Assembly (NCBI RefSeq): GCF_018294505.1
Contig: NC_057809.1
Location: 136,498,979 to 136,562,978, forward strand
DNA: 64,000 nt
From: Triticum aestivum
Taxonomy: Eukaryota > Streptophyta > Magnoliopsida > Poales > Poaceae
Direction: 5' to 3'
The notes below the pieces were generated by a model, which worked only from the letters and a program-made list of their open reading frames with translations, ran no database searches and was not told the origin of the DNA. Below, one piece after another: positions 24,436 to 35,078 of this stretch (positions are counted from its first letter, which is position 1; every line of letters starts with the position of its first letter). The position numbers and the translations under genes are program-made.

Positions 24436-24700
24436 TGGAAGTAACGCAATAGATTTGTGGCAGCCATGGCTCTGTGAGAGATTGGGAGTGAGTGGTGGGG
24501 AAGGAACGCCCAAGGAAACGGATAAGGATAGTACTAGTTGGGCGAGATATTTCCTGGGTAGAGCGGCGCGTTGTGTATCGTACGATTACAATCCATCCTG
24601 CGGCTCGCGAGTGACCGACCGAGCGTTCAGCCGGTCTGCCGGCGGAAAACGTTTCCCTTTGCATTTCCCTTATACCGAGTTTTCTTCATTCCTACACGTA

Positions 24701-25713
24701 CCTCCCAAGATCGAGGAAATATTGATTCTTATACCAAACTACTAGGAAACCCGTTTGATCAATCTCCTTGTTATTGGAATTCTGATTGATCAAACAAGAG
24801 ATGAAATGCACCATCATTATGCTTTGACTAGGGTAAGTGAAACTAAATCAAGTATATTTGGATTAATTCGCTTCTTTTCCTATAGTTTTCTTTAATTCAT
24901 GGATGGAATCGAGGGATTCTACTCGGTCTACTCTTACCTCATGTGGCCCCACTACATGTTTACTAACTGCACCACCCATTAATTTCTCACGGTTGCCAAC
25001 AGAAATCAAGAATGTGTACTGAATAAGCTAATCAGTGTGAAGTCCCATGCTAGAACATCTTTAGGTCTATCTTCATATTCTGTTATGTATGTGCATACTG
25101 CATACAAATGATTTCTGTTTCTAAAATGCGGTAAGTATTTAAAAATTTCACGAATCCGAAATCTTAATTTTGAAAATATGTCCAGCACATAAGATTAAAC
25201 TAGTCCACCTATAACAAATAATCGATTGCGTTTGATATACTTCCAAATTTCATTAATATGACAACTTAATACTAACACTAACAAATCATCCATTCAAAAC
25301 ACTAGCATAATCATACAAAGTGGAGGTATGTGAAAGTGGGAAATTAAAAAAAAATAAGTAACCATATGTTAGATTCCTGAAATTTGAAAATACCATCCTA
25401 CTCACAATATGCACAACTTCACAGGCAGATGGGGTAAAACGGAGAAAAACACATGAACAACAAAGTAGTAAACCACAAAAAATTCTTATTAGGGAGATGA
25501 TCAAAACTAACTGTTCAATGCACCAAGACAACATCAGCAAAAAATAGGATATAGATAGCAGGTGTTCCATAGAATGTCCAATGGATTTAGCTTTCATGTA
25601 CCCAATCTTTACGAGTGCACTATGTTGGTTTTTATCATCTCATATGCCTGTTATTGATGTGTAAATGTACCTTTTTTATGAGAAGATGTGCAATGGTACT
25701 ACCATCCTATGCA
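24701..25713. other. No gene seen; short perfect inverted repeat
   Basis: AT-rich sequence without a supportable gene. GTTTGATCAATC (24753-24764) and GATTGATCAAAC (24784-24795) form a perfect 12-bp inverted repeat with a 19-bp spacer. The expected last exon of the monooxygenase gene was looked for here on the minus strand and not found. Confidence 0.5.
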
Positions 25714-26634
25714 ATCCAAGTGCCCATTTTTTTTCGATAAAGGATGGATTTTATTGACTCAAAATGGAGCATCAAGAAGTTATAAACATAATGAGCACAC
25801 ACCCGGCCTCTGCATAGCTAGGATGCACACAGCCAACACCAACGCACGCACACAAACACGCCAACAAATAGCAAAGTCATACAAGACCAAAGCTATGTGT
25901 AGGCGAGGAAAGAAGAAAAAAGCTCCAAAGCGATCACATCACGATCGACAAACTATAACAATGACCATATCTGCACCGACAATCTCATGACACCACGGGG
26001 ACGACAAGGTTCTTCAACAGCAACGCCTTAAAGAAGGGTGTGACATTCAAGTGTCTACGTCACCGGATCCAGCCACCGAAGGCTGGAATCTAGGTTTTCA
26101 CCCTGAAGAATCAGTCCGAATATTCCGAACAATGCCTTCAACAAGGTAACGATGTGAAAACATCGCCATTGTCAGGTATACCCAACTCGGGCCAGACCAA
26201 GGCTTTCACCCCGGAACTCAAGACCGGGTGCTCAAGTAGCACCACCATCGAGGTCATTCATGTGTTGTCACCACCACTTTTCCACGATCCCAGCAGCTAC
26301 AAGCGATATGACCGCCGCCACTGCACAACAATCCCTCTGCATCAAGACATCATTCATAGTTTGCATCTCGCCGCCGAAGTGAACCACCATATTTGTTGAG
26401 ATGAAACTCTCACAAAATGTTTTGATGGCGACAGCAATCCGTGGCGAGGCTGCCGCCGTCCCGGATCCAATCTCCAGTGACGTAGTCAACTAGGTGGACA
26501 CCAATATCATGGGTTGCAGCTAGCCAGCAATCTGAGCGGCCGCCCCGTCATCTGCATGCATGTCCACCCATGTGCATTTGTGTATATGCATTCATGCACC
26601 AGACCCGCGTGCTTCCCCATCCAAGTGCCCATTT
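25714..26634 (-). mobile_element. Retroposed element with a 16-bp target duplication
   Basis: ATCCAAGTGCCCATTT occurs at 25714-25729 and again, exactly, at 26619-26634. Between them, in minus orientation, is a unit of about 890 bp whose 3' end reads ...tcaataaaatccatcctttatcg followed by eight A (seen as T on the plus strand). A long variable duplication plus a 3' A tail is the mark of LINE-machinery retroposition. I see no RT or RNase H coding sense, so it is a 5'-truncated LINE 3' end or a SINE-like sequence. The AATAAA-like signal before the tail is compatible with either. Confidence 0.8.
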
Positions 26635-27204
26635 ACTAATGCCATATATGTCTCGTCCTCTTTAACCATTTTGTCATGGTGCACACTTCACTTGTATGTT
26701 GAAGTTGATGGTAATTTTGAAGTCTAACATAGAGTAGATTCTAGGTTTTCACCGGTACTAAGGCGTGCCTTCATTAGCTCCGAAATCTAAATCTCATTGA
26801 TTACTGAAACTCTAGCTATGACTTACCGCGTGGAATAACTACTCGGCATGTACTTCTAACACAATAATTATTGCATGCTAACAACCCGCGAGGTATACTA
26901 GATCAGTATTCCTTGTTATATTGATGGTGTACACATTTCATATATGTCATGTAGTATTTAGTTCTATACTATATTACCCTGAGATCTCAAAGTCTTTATT
27001 GATGGCTCAGATTTAATCCTCGCTTGGATACATGTCCGAAAAAAACCGCATCCTACATATGTACAATAATATATTACTTGAGCTGAAAAATTCCAGACAT
27101 CCTTATTCTTATGAACATAAAATAAATAAAGAACTCATCGCAATTGCCAAAAAATAGTGAGCCTGCTATATAGGCGCACTACAAATATTAAGATAGAAAC
27201 AAAC
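26635..27204. other. No gene seen; probable intron or 3' flank of the monooxygenase remnant
   Basis: AT-rich and without open frames. It lies downstream (minus strand) of the exon at 27205-27340, directly after its GT donor. Confidence 0.45.
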
Positions 27205-27340
27205 CTTTAAAGGCAACCTGATGAAGGAGAGTCGAGGAGCAACCTGTGGCGGGAACACATGCTTGTACAGTGGATCGACACAATTGTCGTCCACGGAGAC
27301 GGTTGTATCGTTGGTGAGGAATGGGAAGTTGTACTTGTAT
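27205..27340 (-). pseudogene. Flavin-containing monooxygenase, downstream exon
   Basis: On the minus strand this 136-bp block reads YKYNFPFL, VDDNCVDPLYKHVFPPQVAP and LSFIRLPLK, the conserved C-terminal region of plant S-oxygenating FMOs (FMO GS-OX-like). It has good splice borders: AG before ATACAAG at 27340 and GT (GTTTGT) after ...TTAAAG at 27205. The first base completes a split Gly codon (TG|YKY is universal in the family), and the length fits. A usual Gly is Arg here (LSFIR). It is the continuation of the gene at 35079-36090, almost 8 kb away on the same strand. One short exon between them, ending HCTG, and the final exon were not found. Confidence 0.82.
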
Positions 27341-28416
27341 CTACCCTTGGGATAAGATAAACATCATTTCAAAAAGGATAAGATAAACAAAGGTATGCAT
27401 TTAAAAAAAATATTCCACTTCGAATCATAATCCTGTGTAACTAAATGGATGATCCCCACTAATGTATTTCTGTTAACATGCAGTGATGCATCGGAGAAGG
27501 CCCACCTCAAAATGCTACCATGCATGGGAAACTCTTCATGTTCTATTATGTTACATATATTCAATAAATATTTATAACTATACAATAATAAAATATAGTC
27601 AACATACATATTTTCAGATTTAGTTCTCATACAATTAATCCAAATATTAATGTTCCATATAACTAAATATCAATGAATTATATTGCAACCATCATCTAGT
27701 TAATTATTGTCCCGGGCTCAACTTGAACCCCATACGAGGAAGCTATCTAAATGGAACCATAAACTCTCTACAACCATTAAAATAAACACCGTAGTAGTGT
27801 TGAAAAGTGAATTTGAATGTAGTGAATGCTTTGGAGATAATCCGCATAGAATCATAAAAAAGGACAATGTGCGAAAATAGGAAGATAAATTCGTTATAGT
27901 TTTTTCTATGGGATAAAAATGTTGATATTGGTTGATGATTTTTTTGCTAGACCAGTAACTTATTTAGATTTATTTCAGAATCCTGGAATAAGATCAACTC
28001 CCAAACATTAACCATCAAAAAACCATTCCCAAACATTAGCCTTGTTATTCAAGGTGGTTTTGCATTGAAACCCTAAAAGAAGACAAGTTATTTTGCACAT
28101 GGCACAAGCATTTATTATTTTGTTATGAAAGTTTCCATGTTTCGAATTCCTTGCATTCCCTACATTTTGTCACATTTCAAGGAAACACCTGAATGCAAAA
28201 TTACTTTTCCATCATGGCTAAGGTTGGAAATTACCGGGTCTAATATCTACGGTTTCATAGTTTCAAGTTCGAATCTAACTTAAATTGTGTTTGGTTTGCT
28301 TGTGTGGCCTCAAGTGTGTCTGGAAACTGTATGCACCTTATTTGGTTGATGACCTGATAAATTCTCCGGTTGACTGGCTGGACGAACTACAGGGGCGATT
28401 AGCCTGGCCAGCCATC
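27341..28416. other. Expanded intron of the monooxygenase remnant, AT-rich part
   Basis: No gene, RNA or named repeat seen. The missing FMO exon (about 85 bp, ending in a HCTG coding sense) was looked for here on the minus strand and not recognised. Confidence 0.45.
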
Positions 28417-28727
28417 GATTTTTTGTCGAAAAGGACCATCTGCGCGAACGAATTGCTAAAAAAGACCACCTGCAGATCAATTTGACAAAAAAGACCTCCT
28501 CGGCCGTGGCGGCAGGTGCGGCAGGCGACACGTGGCACCTGCCGCCACACTGCAAGGCGGCAGTACTGTATCGCCTGGCAGAACGGGATTTGGCGCCGGT
28601 GACGGAACAACAACGGTGTGTGGGGCCTGGCCGCCAAGGCGCATGGCGGCAGTACTGTACAGTCTGGGCCCAGCCGCCTCGCGGGCTGGCGGCAGCCCTG
28701 TTGCGGGGTCGGTGCTACAGCCGATGA

Positions 28728-30545
28728 GGGCATCTCCAGCCGCGCCCCCAGGAAGGCCTCCCCAGGCGTTTTTTTTACGCCGGCGCCGAAAAATCGGCCC
28801 AATCGCGCCCCCCAGGAGCCCAATTTTCGCCGGCTTGGACCGAAAACAGCGCCGGCGGACCCAGGCCGAACCCGGCGCGCTGGGGGGCGCCCGGGGGTGC
28901 CGGGGCGAACTGTTTTGGCGCAAAACAGCCGCGGGCCCGCCGCGTCAGCGACTCTACCCTCTTCTCGGCCCTTCGTCGTCCTCATCGCCTCGTTTCCCAC
29001 GGCGAATCAATGCCAAAACCGCCGCGCCGGTCAGCCTGCGCCATTGATGCCTCACGGGCGGCGCAATGAAGACCGGATGACGCGCGTCCCTCGCCCTCCC
29101 TCGCCCGCCACGCGTACTCACGGCGGCTCGCGCACGGGCGGCGCCTCGGCCTATATAAGACGCGCCCCAGAGCACTCGGCGACTCGTACTCTCTCTCGTC
29201 GTCGTTCCTCCCTCGCCTCTCTCTCGCCATCGTCGTTCCTCCTTCTCCTCTCTCTCGCCGTCTCCAGCACCCATGGCTGGGTGCTTCCCAGGCGACGGCG
29301 CGGCGGCGAACAGATTCGGCCGCCGCCATCTTCACGAGAGCGAGGCTCGCCTCCTTTTTGAGGGCGAGTACTCGGTCCCGCCAGACATGCGGGTACCCGA
29401 GGCGTGGAGGATCAGCGCCGGCGGCGTGCCGGTGCCCCCGATACCCACCGGCGCGGCGCGGCGTGCGGAGATCGCACGCATCCGCTCGTCCCTGCCGCGT
29501 GCGGCGAGGGAGGGGCCACGGTACGTCCCTGACAGCCCGCTCTGGGAGCCCTACTTCCGCCGCCGACACGCCGAGCAATTCGAGGCCACCAACGGCGTCG
29601 AGCCCTGCGGCAGGCTCAACGCCGTCGGCCGGCGTCGGTGGTGGGGCGTGCCCGGGCACACGTTGGAGGCCGTCCTCGAGTACATCGAGGGCGCAACACG
29701 CCGCGCCTCGAGTACCCCGTCCCCCTTCCTTCTCACGCCGGCCAGGAAGCTTCTGGACCCCGAGGCGCATGGAGACCGGGGGGTCCTCCTCCTCGTCCGG
29801 CGGCTCGCCCTGCCTCCGCCCCGTCAAGCCGGAGCCCCAGGGCACGCCGGTCAGCGCGCGCACCCGCAGCTCCGGCGTCCGCATCGGCGCCAACGCCTCC
29901 CCACCCATCGGCCGCTTCGTCCTCGTCGAGCCCAAGCCGAAGCCCGGCCTCCCCGCGGAGTACGAGGAGATAGCCCGGCGCGGCTTCTCCGACGAGGACG
30001 CCCTGCGGTGGGCGCGGGACGACTACCTCCGCGACGAGATGGTCCGGCAGTGCCGGGCCCTGGAGGAGATCGCCGCCCGCAAGCGTGGGCTCGAGGACGA
30101 GCACAGCGTCGTGGTCCTCGACAGCGACAATGACGACGCCCCCGGACCGTCCAACCCGCCGCGCCAACCGGGGGAGGGATGCAGTAGGGACGGCGGAGGC
30201 GTAGGCGGGGGCAGCGACGACAACGACGACGACGACGACGGCGGTGACTACACGCGGTTCTACAGCCTCCTCGGCATGTAGAACCGCGTGGGCGGGCGGC
30301 GAGGGAGACGGCGGGGATAGCCCGCGGTAGTTTCTTCCTTTTTTTGTAAAATATGTTTAAGTTTGAACGAACTCACCGATGTTTGCATTAAATTTGAGTC
30401 GTTTTTGCGCCGTATTTGATTTTTTTGATTAACCATGGACGCCGCGACTGGGGGGCATCACGCCCCCAGTACGCGGTTTAGCGCCGGTGCGTTCCTAGGG
30501 AGTGATTTTTTGCCCCTCCTAGAGAGCCAACGGGTGGAGATGCCC
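28728..30545 (+). mobile_element. Transposon with GGGCATCTCCA ends, nested in the Mutator-like element
   Basis: Begins GGGCATCTCCAGCCGCG and ends TGGAGATGCCC, a perfect 11-bp terminal inverted repeat. The flanks are TGA (28725-28727) and TAA (30546-30548), a 3-bp TNA target with one change, as in PIF/Harbinger-type insertions. The ends resemble those of the AP2-carrying element at 36414 (GAGCATCTCCA). It is 1818 bp, GC-rich, and carries a protein gene (29273-30281) but no transposase. Confidence 0.75.
29273..30281 (+). pseudogene. Transposon-carried acidic protein of unknown function, frameshifted
   Basis: A TATATAAG box at about 29152-29159 and the ATG at 29273 suggest a real transcription unit. 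The protein starts MAGCFPGDGAAANRFG, has a conserved-looking block with PDMRVPEAWRISAGGVP, a W-rich motif RRWWGVPGHTLEAVLEYIEG, then a proline-rich linker, a charged helix (DALRWARDDYLRDEMV) and an acidic end finishing DYTRFYSLLGM at 30281. From memory, such proteins are repeated in Triticeae genomes, always in repeats; I know no function. The reading moves between frames at about 29690 and 29720, so this copy needs two single-base corrections and is called a pseudogene. No DDE transposase signature is seen. Confidence 0.72.
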
Positions 30546-31362
30546 TAAGATGGCATGTTCTGTCGATAGGAAGAGCTGGTCGCTCGGCCAGCCGCTAGCC
30601 ACATAAATCAGAATGGTGACAATGCTTTTGATGCATATATAAACATCCGCTAGAGAACAAATGATGTTGCTCTGTGCTTTCACAGAGAAAACGACGCCTA
30701 CCTGCATGCAACATGCATGTGATCAACCCCTCCTTTTTCTTAATTAATCGTATCGATTACAATCAGGCCTGATCAAGCAATTGTGTTGCCGCCAGCCCAC
30801 GAGGCGGCAGGGGCCAGGCTGTACAGTACTGCCGCCATGCGCCTTGGCGGCCGGGGCCCACACGCCGCTGCGGTTCCGTCGCCGGCGCCAGATCCCATTC
30901 TGTCAGGCGATAAAGTGCTGCCGCCTTGCAGCGTGGCGGCTGGTGCCACCTGTCGTCTGCCGCACCTGCCGCCACGATCGAAGGGATCTTTTTTGTCAAA
31001 TTGATTTGCAGGTGGTCCTTTTTAGCAATTCATTTGCGTAGATGTTCCTTTTCAACAAAAAATCCCAGTCATCTAGGCATACGACCAGACTGAGCCAGGT
31101 GGCCTAGGTGAGTCACATACTCATCCAAAAACGAGATGCATGGCGAACAAAACTGAGCAGCCCATACTAATTCAAGAGATCAGTACACAAATAGCTTAGG
31201 CAGCCTAGCTATGAAAAAGTATTTCATTAGCCAGACATCGATTGTCCTCATGCATAGAGCCCAGGTCAGCAACCAAACATGCCACCAGCACCTTGGGTGT
31301 GATATGACTTCTACTAGAATATGCAGTATATTTATATCATACCACCTCTCCCTATAAGCTTA

Positions 31363-31595
31363 GGGACTGTTTGGTTGGAGACTAGTGTGGCCAAGCCAAA
31401 GTGTGGCAAGGCAAACAAATGTGGCTGAGAAATTGAACGTCAAACTTTGGCAAAAAAATTGTCTCTATGACAAGTGGACCATAGGAGCAATAAAGTGTGG
31501 CAAGCCAAAGTGTAGCAAAAACCAAACATATGCCAACTAAATTGTGGCTGCCAGATTTTGGCTTGGCAAACTGTGGCTGAGAACCAAACAACCAC
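31363..31595. mobile_element. Tourist-like MITE, 233 bp
   Basis: Inverted ends GGGACTGTTTGGTT... and ...AACCAAACAACCACT, flanked by TTA at 31360-31362 and 31596-31598. The interior repeats gtgtggcaagccaaagtg. The TTA duplication and the size fit PIF/Harbinger-derived MITEs. Confidence 0.75.
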
Positions 31596-31873
31596 TTAGA
31601 CTTTTGGATGAGTTGATTAGTTCTCGAGTTCAAGACTACCAACACAGTATTTGAAAATATATTCTACAGTCTACATCAATCACACGTCTAACGGTCGAAG
31701 GACTAAAAAAGCCTATATGTGAAGGAGTGTGTTGAAACATATTGCCTACCTCTCTTCATTAGTTCAGACTTTTGGACGAATTAATTGGAGCATGAACTCA
31801 TTACGATGTAATTCAAGTTAGTATAGTCTCGAATCACACAACATAGTTAAAATGCGTGTGCTCCTCTCTCTTA

Positions 31874-32146
31874 GGCTGGTCATAGTGGGGAGTAACTTAG
31901 ACTAGTAACATACATATGTTACTAGTCTATGTTACTACCTTCATAGTGGGTAGTGTCATAGGTGTGGTAACATAGTTGCCTTCATTTATTACTTTGTAGA
32001 CTCATTATGCATTGGAAACCGCTATGTGATGGTAACATATTATGTTACTCTATTTGCCTCTCTCCTCATTAACTACTTGCCACATCATCATTTTTGCTTA
32101 TGTGGCATCTATGTTACTACCTATGTTACTCCCACTATGACCAGCC
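31874..32146. mobile_element. Tourist-like MITE, 273 bp
   Basis: Starts GGCTGGTCATAGTGGG and ends with the inverted CCCACTATGACCAGCC, flanked by TTA at 31871-31873 and 32147-32149. The interior is built of GTTACT/AGTAAC motifs that can fold back. A very common Triticeae MITE design. Confidence 0.88.
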
Positions 32147-32168
32147 TTAAATCTGGTGACCCCGCACG

Positions 32169-32336
32169 CCCCCCCCCCCCCCCCCTCCCCCCAACAGCTT
32201 AGCCAACCAATTGCGTGACTTGGTTGGTACATGTAATTTAAGTATTCATTTTGTTCTGGACAGTGCAATCAGCTTAGCCAACCAATTGCGTGACTTGTTG
32301 GTATTAAGTATTCATTTTGTTCTGGACAGTGCAAAG
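32169..32336. repeat. C17 homopolymer and tandem duplication of about 70 bp
   Basis: Seventeen C at 32169-32185, then T and six C. Next come two tandem copies of cagcttagccaaccaattgc...ttctggacagtgcaa (about 32195-32269 and 32270-32334); the second lacks about 9 bases in the middle. Confidence 0.85.
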
Positions 32337-32391
32337 TTTGCATTCTAAATTTTTTGGTTGCTATTACTGTGATATGCTGATAGAAGTATTA

Positions 32392-35074
32392 GGCCAACTC
32401 TACCGCGCGACCTCAAACAGACGTCTGTTTTGTCTGATTTTTATCCCTTTGGGTAAGGATTTGAGGTCGTGTCCGGGCCTGTCCTAGGATGCGGTGGCAG
32501 TGCGCCCAGCATGTGGCCGCATCTTTTTGCCCCATCCTGTCCGCGTCTATTTTAAAAAAAGGACGTTTCAAATGCCAAGCCTCAGTTCATGACCCGAGTT
32601 CATCACGCCGGCAACAAAGCCATCGGCCTACACGACCATCGCCGGCAACACAGCCGGCGGCCGACAACACAGTCAGCCTCCAAAATGAATAGTTGTCCTC
32701 ACCGGCAACATAGCCGGCCTCCAAAATGAATGTTTTTTTGTCGGCACATTATCAGCGGCCCAGCGGGCGGGCGGCACCCATGCCAGCCTCCAAAAAGAAC
32801 GGCCACGCCGATCGGACGACCTAGTTCAGGCCTTCGGCATCGAGCATCTCCTTCTGCTTGGCCTCAAACCAGGCCCTCGTCTTGTCGCCCATCTTTGACA
32901 AGTCCACGCTCATGATCGCAAGGGCCACCTCCTTCGCTTTGGTGGCGGCATTGGTGGCCTCGATGTCGAGCTGCCTCTGCCTGGCTTTAACGTTGTCGGC
33001 CTCGATGTCGAGCTGCCTTTGCCGGGCGGCCTCTTCCATGTCGAGCTGCCTTTGCCGGGCCGCCTCCTCCATGTCTATCTTCTTCTTCTTGGCCGCCTCC
33101 TCCATCTCACACTTCTGTCGTTGGAGGTCTAGGTATTGCTTCATTTGCTCGTCCTTACTTTGCCGCTTCTTCTCGTCCCTCACATCCTTATGTGACATCA
33201 TGCCATGCAAAGTCTCATACAAGGCCATGGATGAGGCGTCACGTATGTCGTCCACCTTTGAGTTGGTCTTGCCCCTCGGCCTCTTCAACGCCTCGTCATC
33301 CCCATCTCCGGCGAACTTGGTCGTCTTCTTGCCTCTCTTCCTTTGAAGTTCACGGTATTGATCCTTGAACTTAGGGCAATTGTTGATGATCGTCCAACAA
33401 TGCGTAAGAGTGAATGGCTTGTCATTGTGCCGGGCCTTGAATGCCTTCAAAGATTGAAATGCCTACACCACATGATCAACAACAAGTGAACATGCAAACA
33501 TATACATGGCCGAAGTCTCATGGCCGTAGCAAGGGCTAGAAAGCCGAGACCACTCAGGGGCCGTGCTTCAACGCTCTCAAATGCGGCACAATACTTGTTG
33601 CACTCTTGTTGGATGAACAATCATCTTTTTTGAATCGAACCGATGTCATGGTTGCTTGTAATTTGGTAGGGCTCAAACATCTTCCTTTCATGGAATGTTT
33701 TGTGGACTCTCGTCCAAAAAACAATGCCCTTTTGTTACGTGCCGGTCCTTGGATCTTGGCTAATCTCCATCCAACATTGGCAAATCAACTTGTCCTCATC
33801 TTGTGTATATGAACCGGTGCGAATGCTCTTCCGCTTCTTTTGTGCTTCCGCTCTTTGGGTGAGCTCGTCTATGAACAATGGAGCGCCACTAATATCAACA
33901 TCATTGGCTTCATCTTCATCTTCACCTTCGACATAGATGTCATCGTCTTCATGCCACGAATCACCATGGTCGTAGTCAGCACGGTCGTCGGCCTCTTCAT
34001 CGGGCACGTACTGGGCGCGGCCATCCTGACTTTGGGTCTCATCGGGGTCGTAGGCACGGCCATGCCCACCTTGGAAGATCACGTCCTCCATGTACTGGTT
34101 GTAGAAGGGGTGGTCCACCGTCGGCGTTGAGGTTGGCATTTCGTTAAACAACAGCGGGGGGCCGGCATGGTGCCCGTGAACGGTGCACGCGCCGGCTTTC
34201 TTTGCATCTCGATGGAAGGCCGCCCGCCACTGCTGGACCCAGGCGTCATGTTGAGGTCGATGACGGCTGCGGGGCCTGGTGTGGACGGCGTGAACAAGCC
34301 CACGTCCGGCGACGCCGAGAAACGGGTCTGGTCGTCATGCCTGGGTGAAGGAAACCCGGACGACATGGGCGCGGCGCGCAACGTCGGCGACTGGCAGTGC
34401 GTAGGCCGGGCGACGGACAAGCCTGTGCTCGTCGGGCCGACGGCCGCTGCATGGAACCCCGCCGAATGGCCCATGCCAAGCATGAGGATGGCATGCGCTT
34501 TGTTGACGAGGTCCTCCTTCTCGTCGGCAGCGGCCTTACGCCGCGCGGCCTCCAGCTCCTCGCGCTGGGCGGCGAACTTGGCCGCGGCGACATTCATCTT
34601 GACGGCCGCTCTCCGTTCCCTCCTCTTCACCGATTCCGCGTCCAACTTGGTGATCTCCTCTGGCGTGTACTCCGACCGCGGCTTCCTTGGCGCCTTCTTC
34701 TTCACCTTTGCGGTCGGGTCGACGGCCAGGCCGCCGGAACTCGGCAGGGCATCGGCCATGGACGGGGGAGAGAGGGGGGGGGGGTGGAGGGACGTGGGAG
34801 GGTTTGAGGAAAATGGCGCCAAATGGCCGTCGGGGGGTTTTTGGTTTCTCCCACCGACAGGCGGGCCAGGGGAGGACAAGCGCGCGCGTCCCGCCCGTCC
34901 GTGCGCTGTCCGTTTCACCACAAAACCGGCGCAAGTTTGGGCCGGGGATGGTTCGAAAACGGACACAAAGCAGACAAAAATCCGTTTGCTCCCGCGCGTT
35001 GGACCGTCTTTTTTGTCCATTTTACCTCAAACAGACAGGACCCGATAGGATAGGGTCGCGCGGTGGAGTTGGCC
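32392..35074 (-). mobile_element. PIF/Harbinger-like element carrying only the Myb-like gene
   Basis: Ends GGCCAACTCTACCGCGCGACC and its inverse GGTCGCGCGGTGGAGTTGGCC (one mismatch within 21 bases), flanked by TTA at 32389-32391 and 35075-35077. At 2683 bp it is too short for a full element: the Myb-like protein gene is present in decayed form on the minus strand, and there is no DDE transposase gene. The right end lies four bases inside the monooxygenase intron (see findings). Confidence 0.9.
32821..34759 (-). pseudogene. Harbinger-type Myb/SANT-like protein, decayed
   Basis: In PIF/Harbinger elements the second protein is a Myb/SANT-like DNA-binding factor that helps the transposase bind the element ends. 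Here the minus-strand reading starts MADALPSSGGLAVD at 34759 with a basic region and an alanine/arginine-rich helix. It shifts frame near 34160, continues with a D/E-rich stretch, and enters the Myb-like domain (YTQDEDKLICQCWMEIS) at about 33790. That domain is broken by a TAA after DPRTGT. Traces follow (VHKTFHERKMFEPYQI, then QQECNKYCAAFE after a further stop), then the C-terminal open part (33450-32821): HCWTIINNCPKFKDQY and a long coiled coil of repeats like EEAARQRQLDM. An intron may separate the last part (after GLGF). Several breaks make it a pseudogene. Confidence 0.85.
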
Positions 35075-35078
35075 TTAC

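Larger units (their letters stand above)
22701..24700. mobile_element. Candidate DNA transposon with GC-rich ends and CAGCAAAA repeats
   Basis: The block opens with a GC-rich segment containing a perfect palindrome at 22775-22796, a GC-rich minisatellite (22930-23170) and then a long run of degenerate GTTCCAGCAAAA / GTAGCAAAA repeats (23240-24180). It closes with another GC-rich segment (24540-24660) that resembles the opening one weakly in inverted orientation (GCCGGTCTGCC against GGCCGGTCCGCTGCC). This arrangement recalls Mutator-like elements seen in Triticeae, but I could not define exact termini or a target duplication and there is no transposase. Confidence 0.35.
28417..31064. mobile_element. 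Mutator-like element with 278-bp terminal inverted repeats
   Basis: 28417-28694 and 30787-31064 are inverted copies of each other over their whole 278 bp, with scattered mismatches; both start GATTTTTTGT(C/T)GAAAAGGA. The flanks CCAGCCATC (28408-28416) and CCAGTCATC (31065-31073) match at 8 of 9 bases, the 9-bp duplication of Mutator elements. No MURA transposase is present, so the element is non-autonomous. Most of its interior is a second transposon (28728-30545). It lies in the intron of the monooxygenase remnant. Confidence 0.92.

Noticed and set aside
27364..27630. Minus-strand ORF just before the FMO exon as the missing exon (HGSILRWAFSDASLHV)
   Set aside because: It does not match the expected FMO residues ending HCTG and has no fitting splice borders.
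34167..35048. Plus-strand ORF of 293 codons opposite the Myb-like gene
   Set aside because: It is the mirror of the coding minus strand (conserved basic and acidic blocks are read on the minus strand), with no domain of its own.
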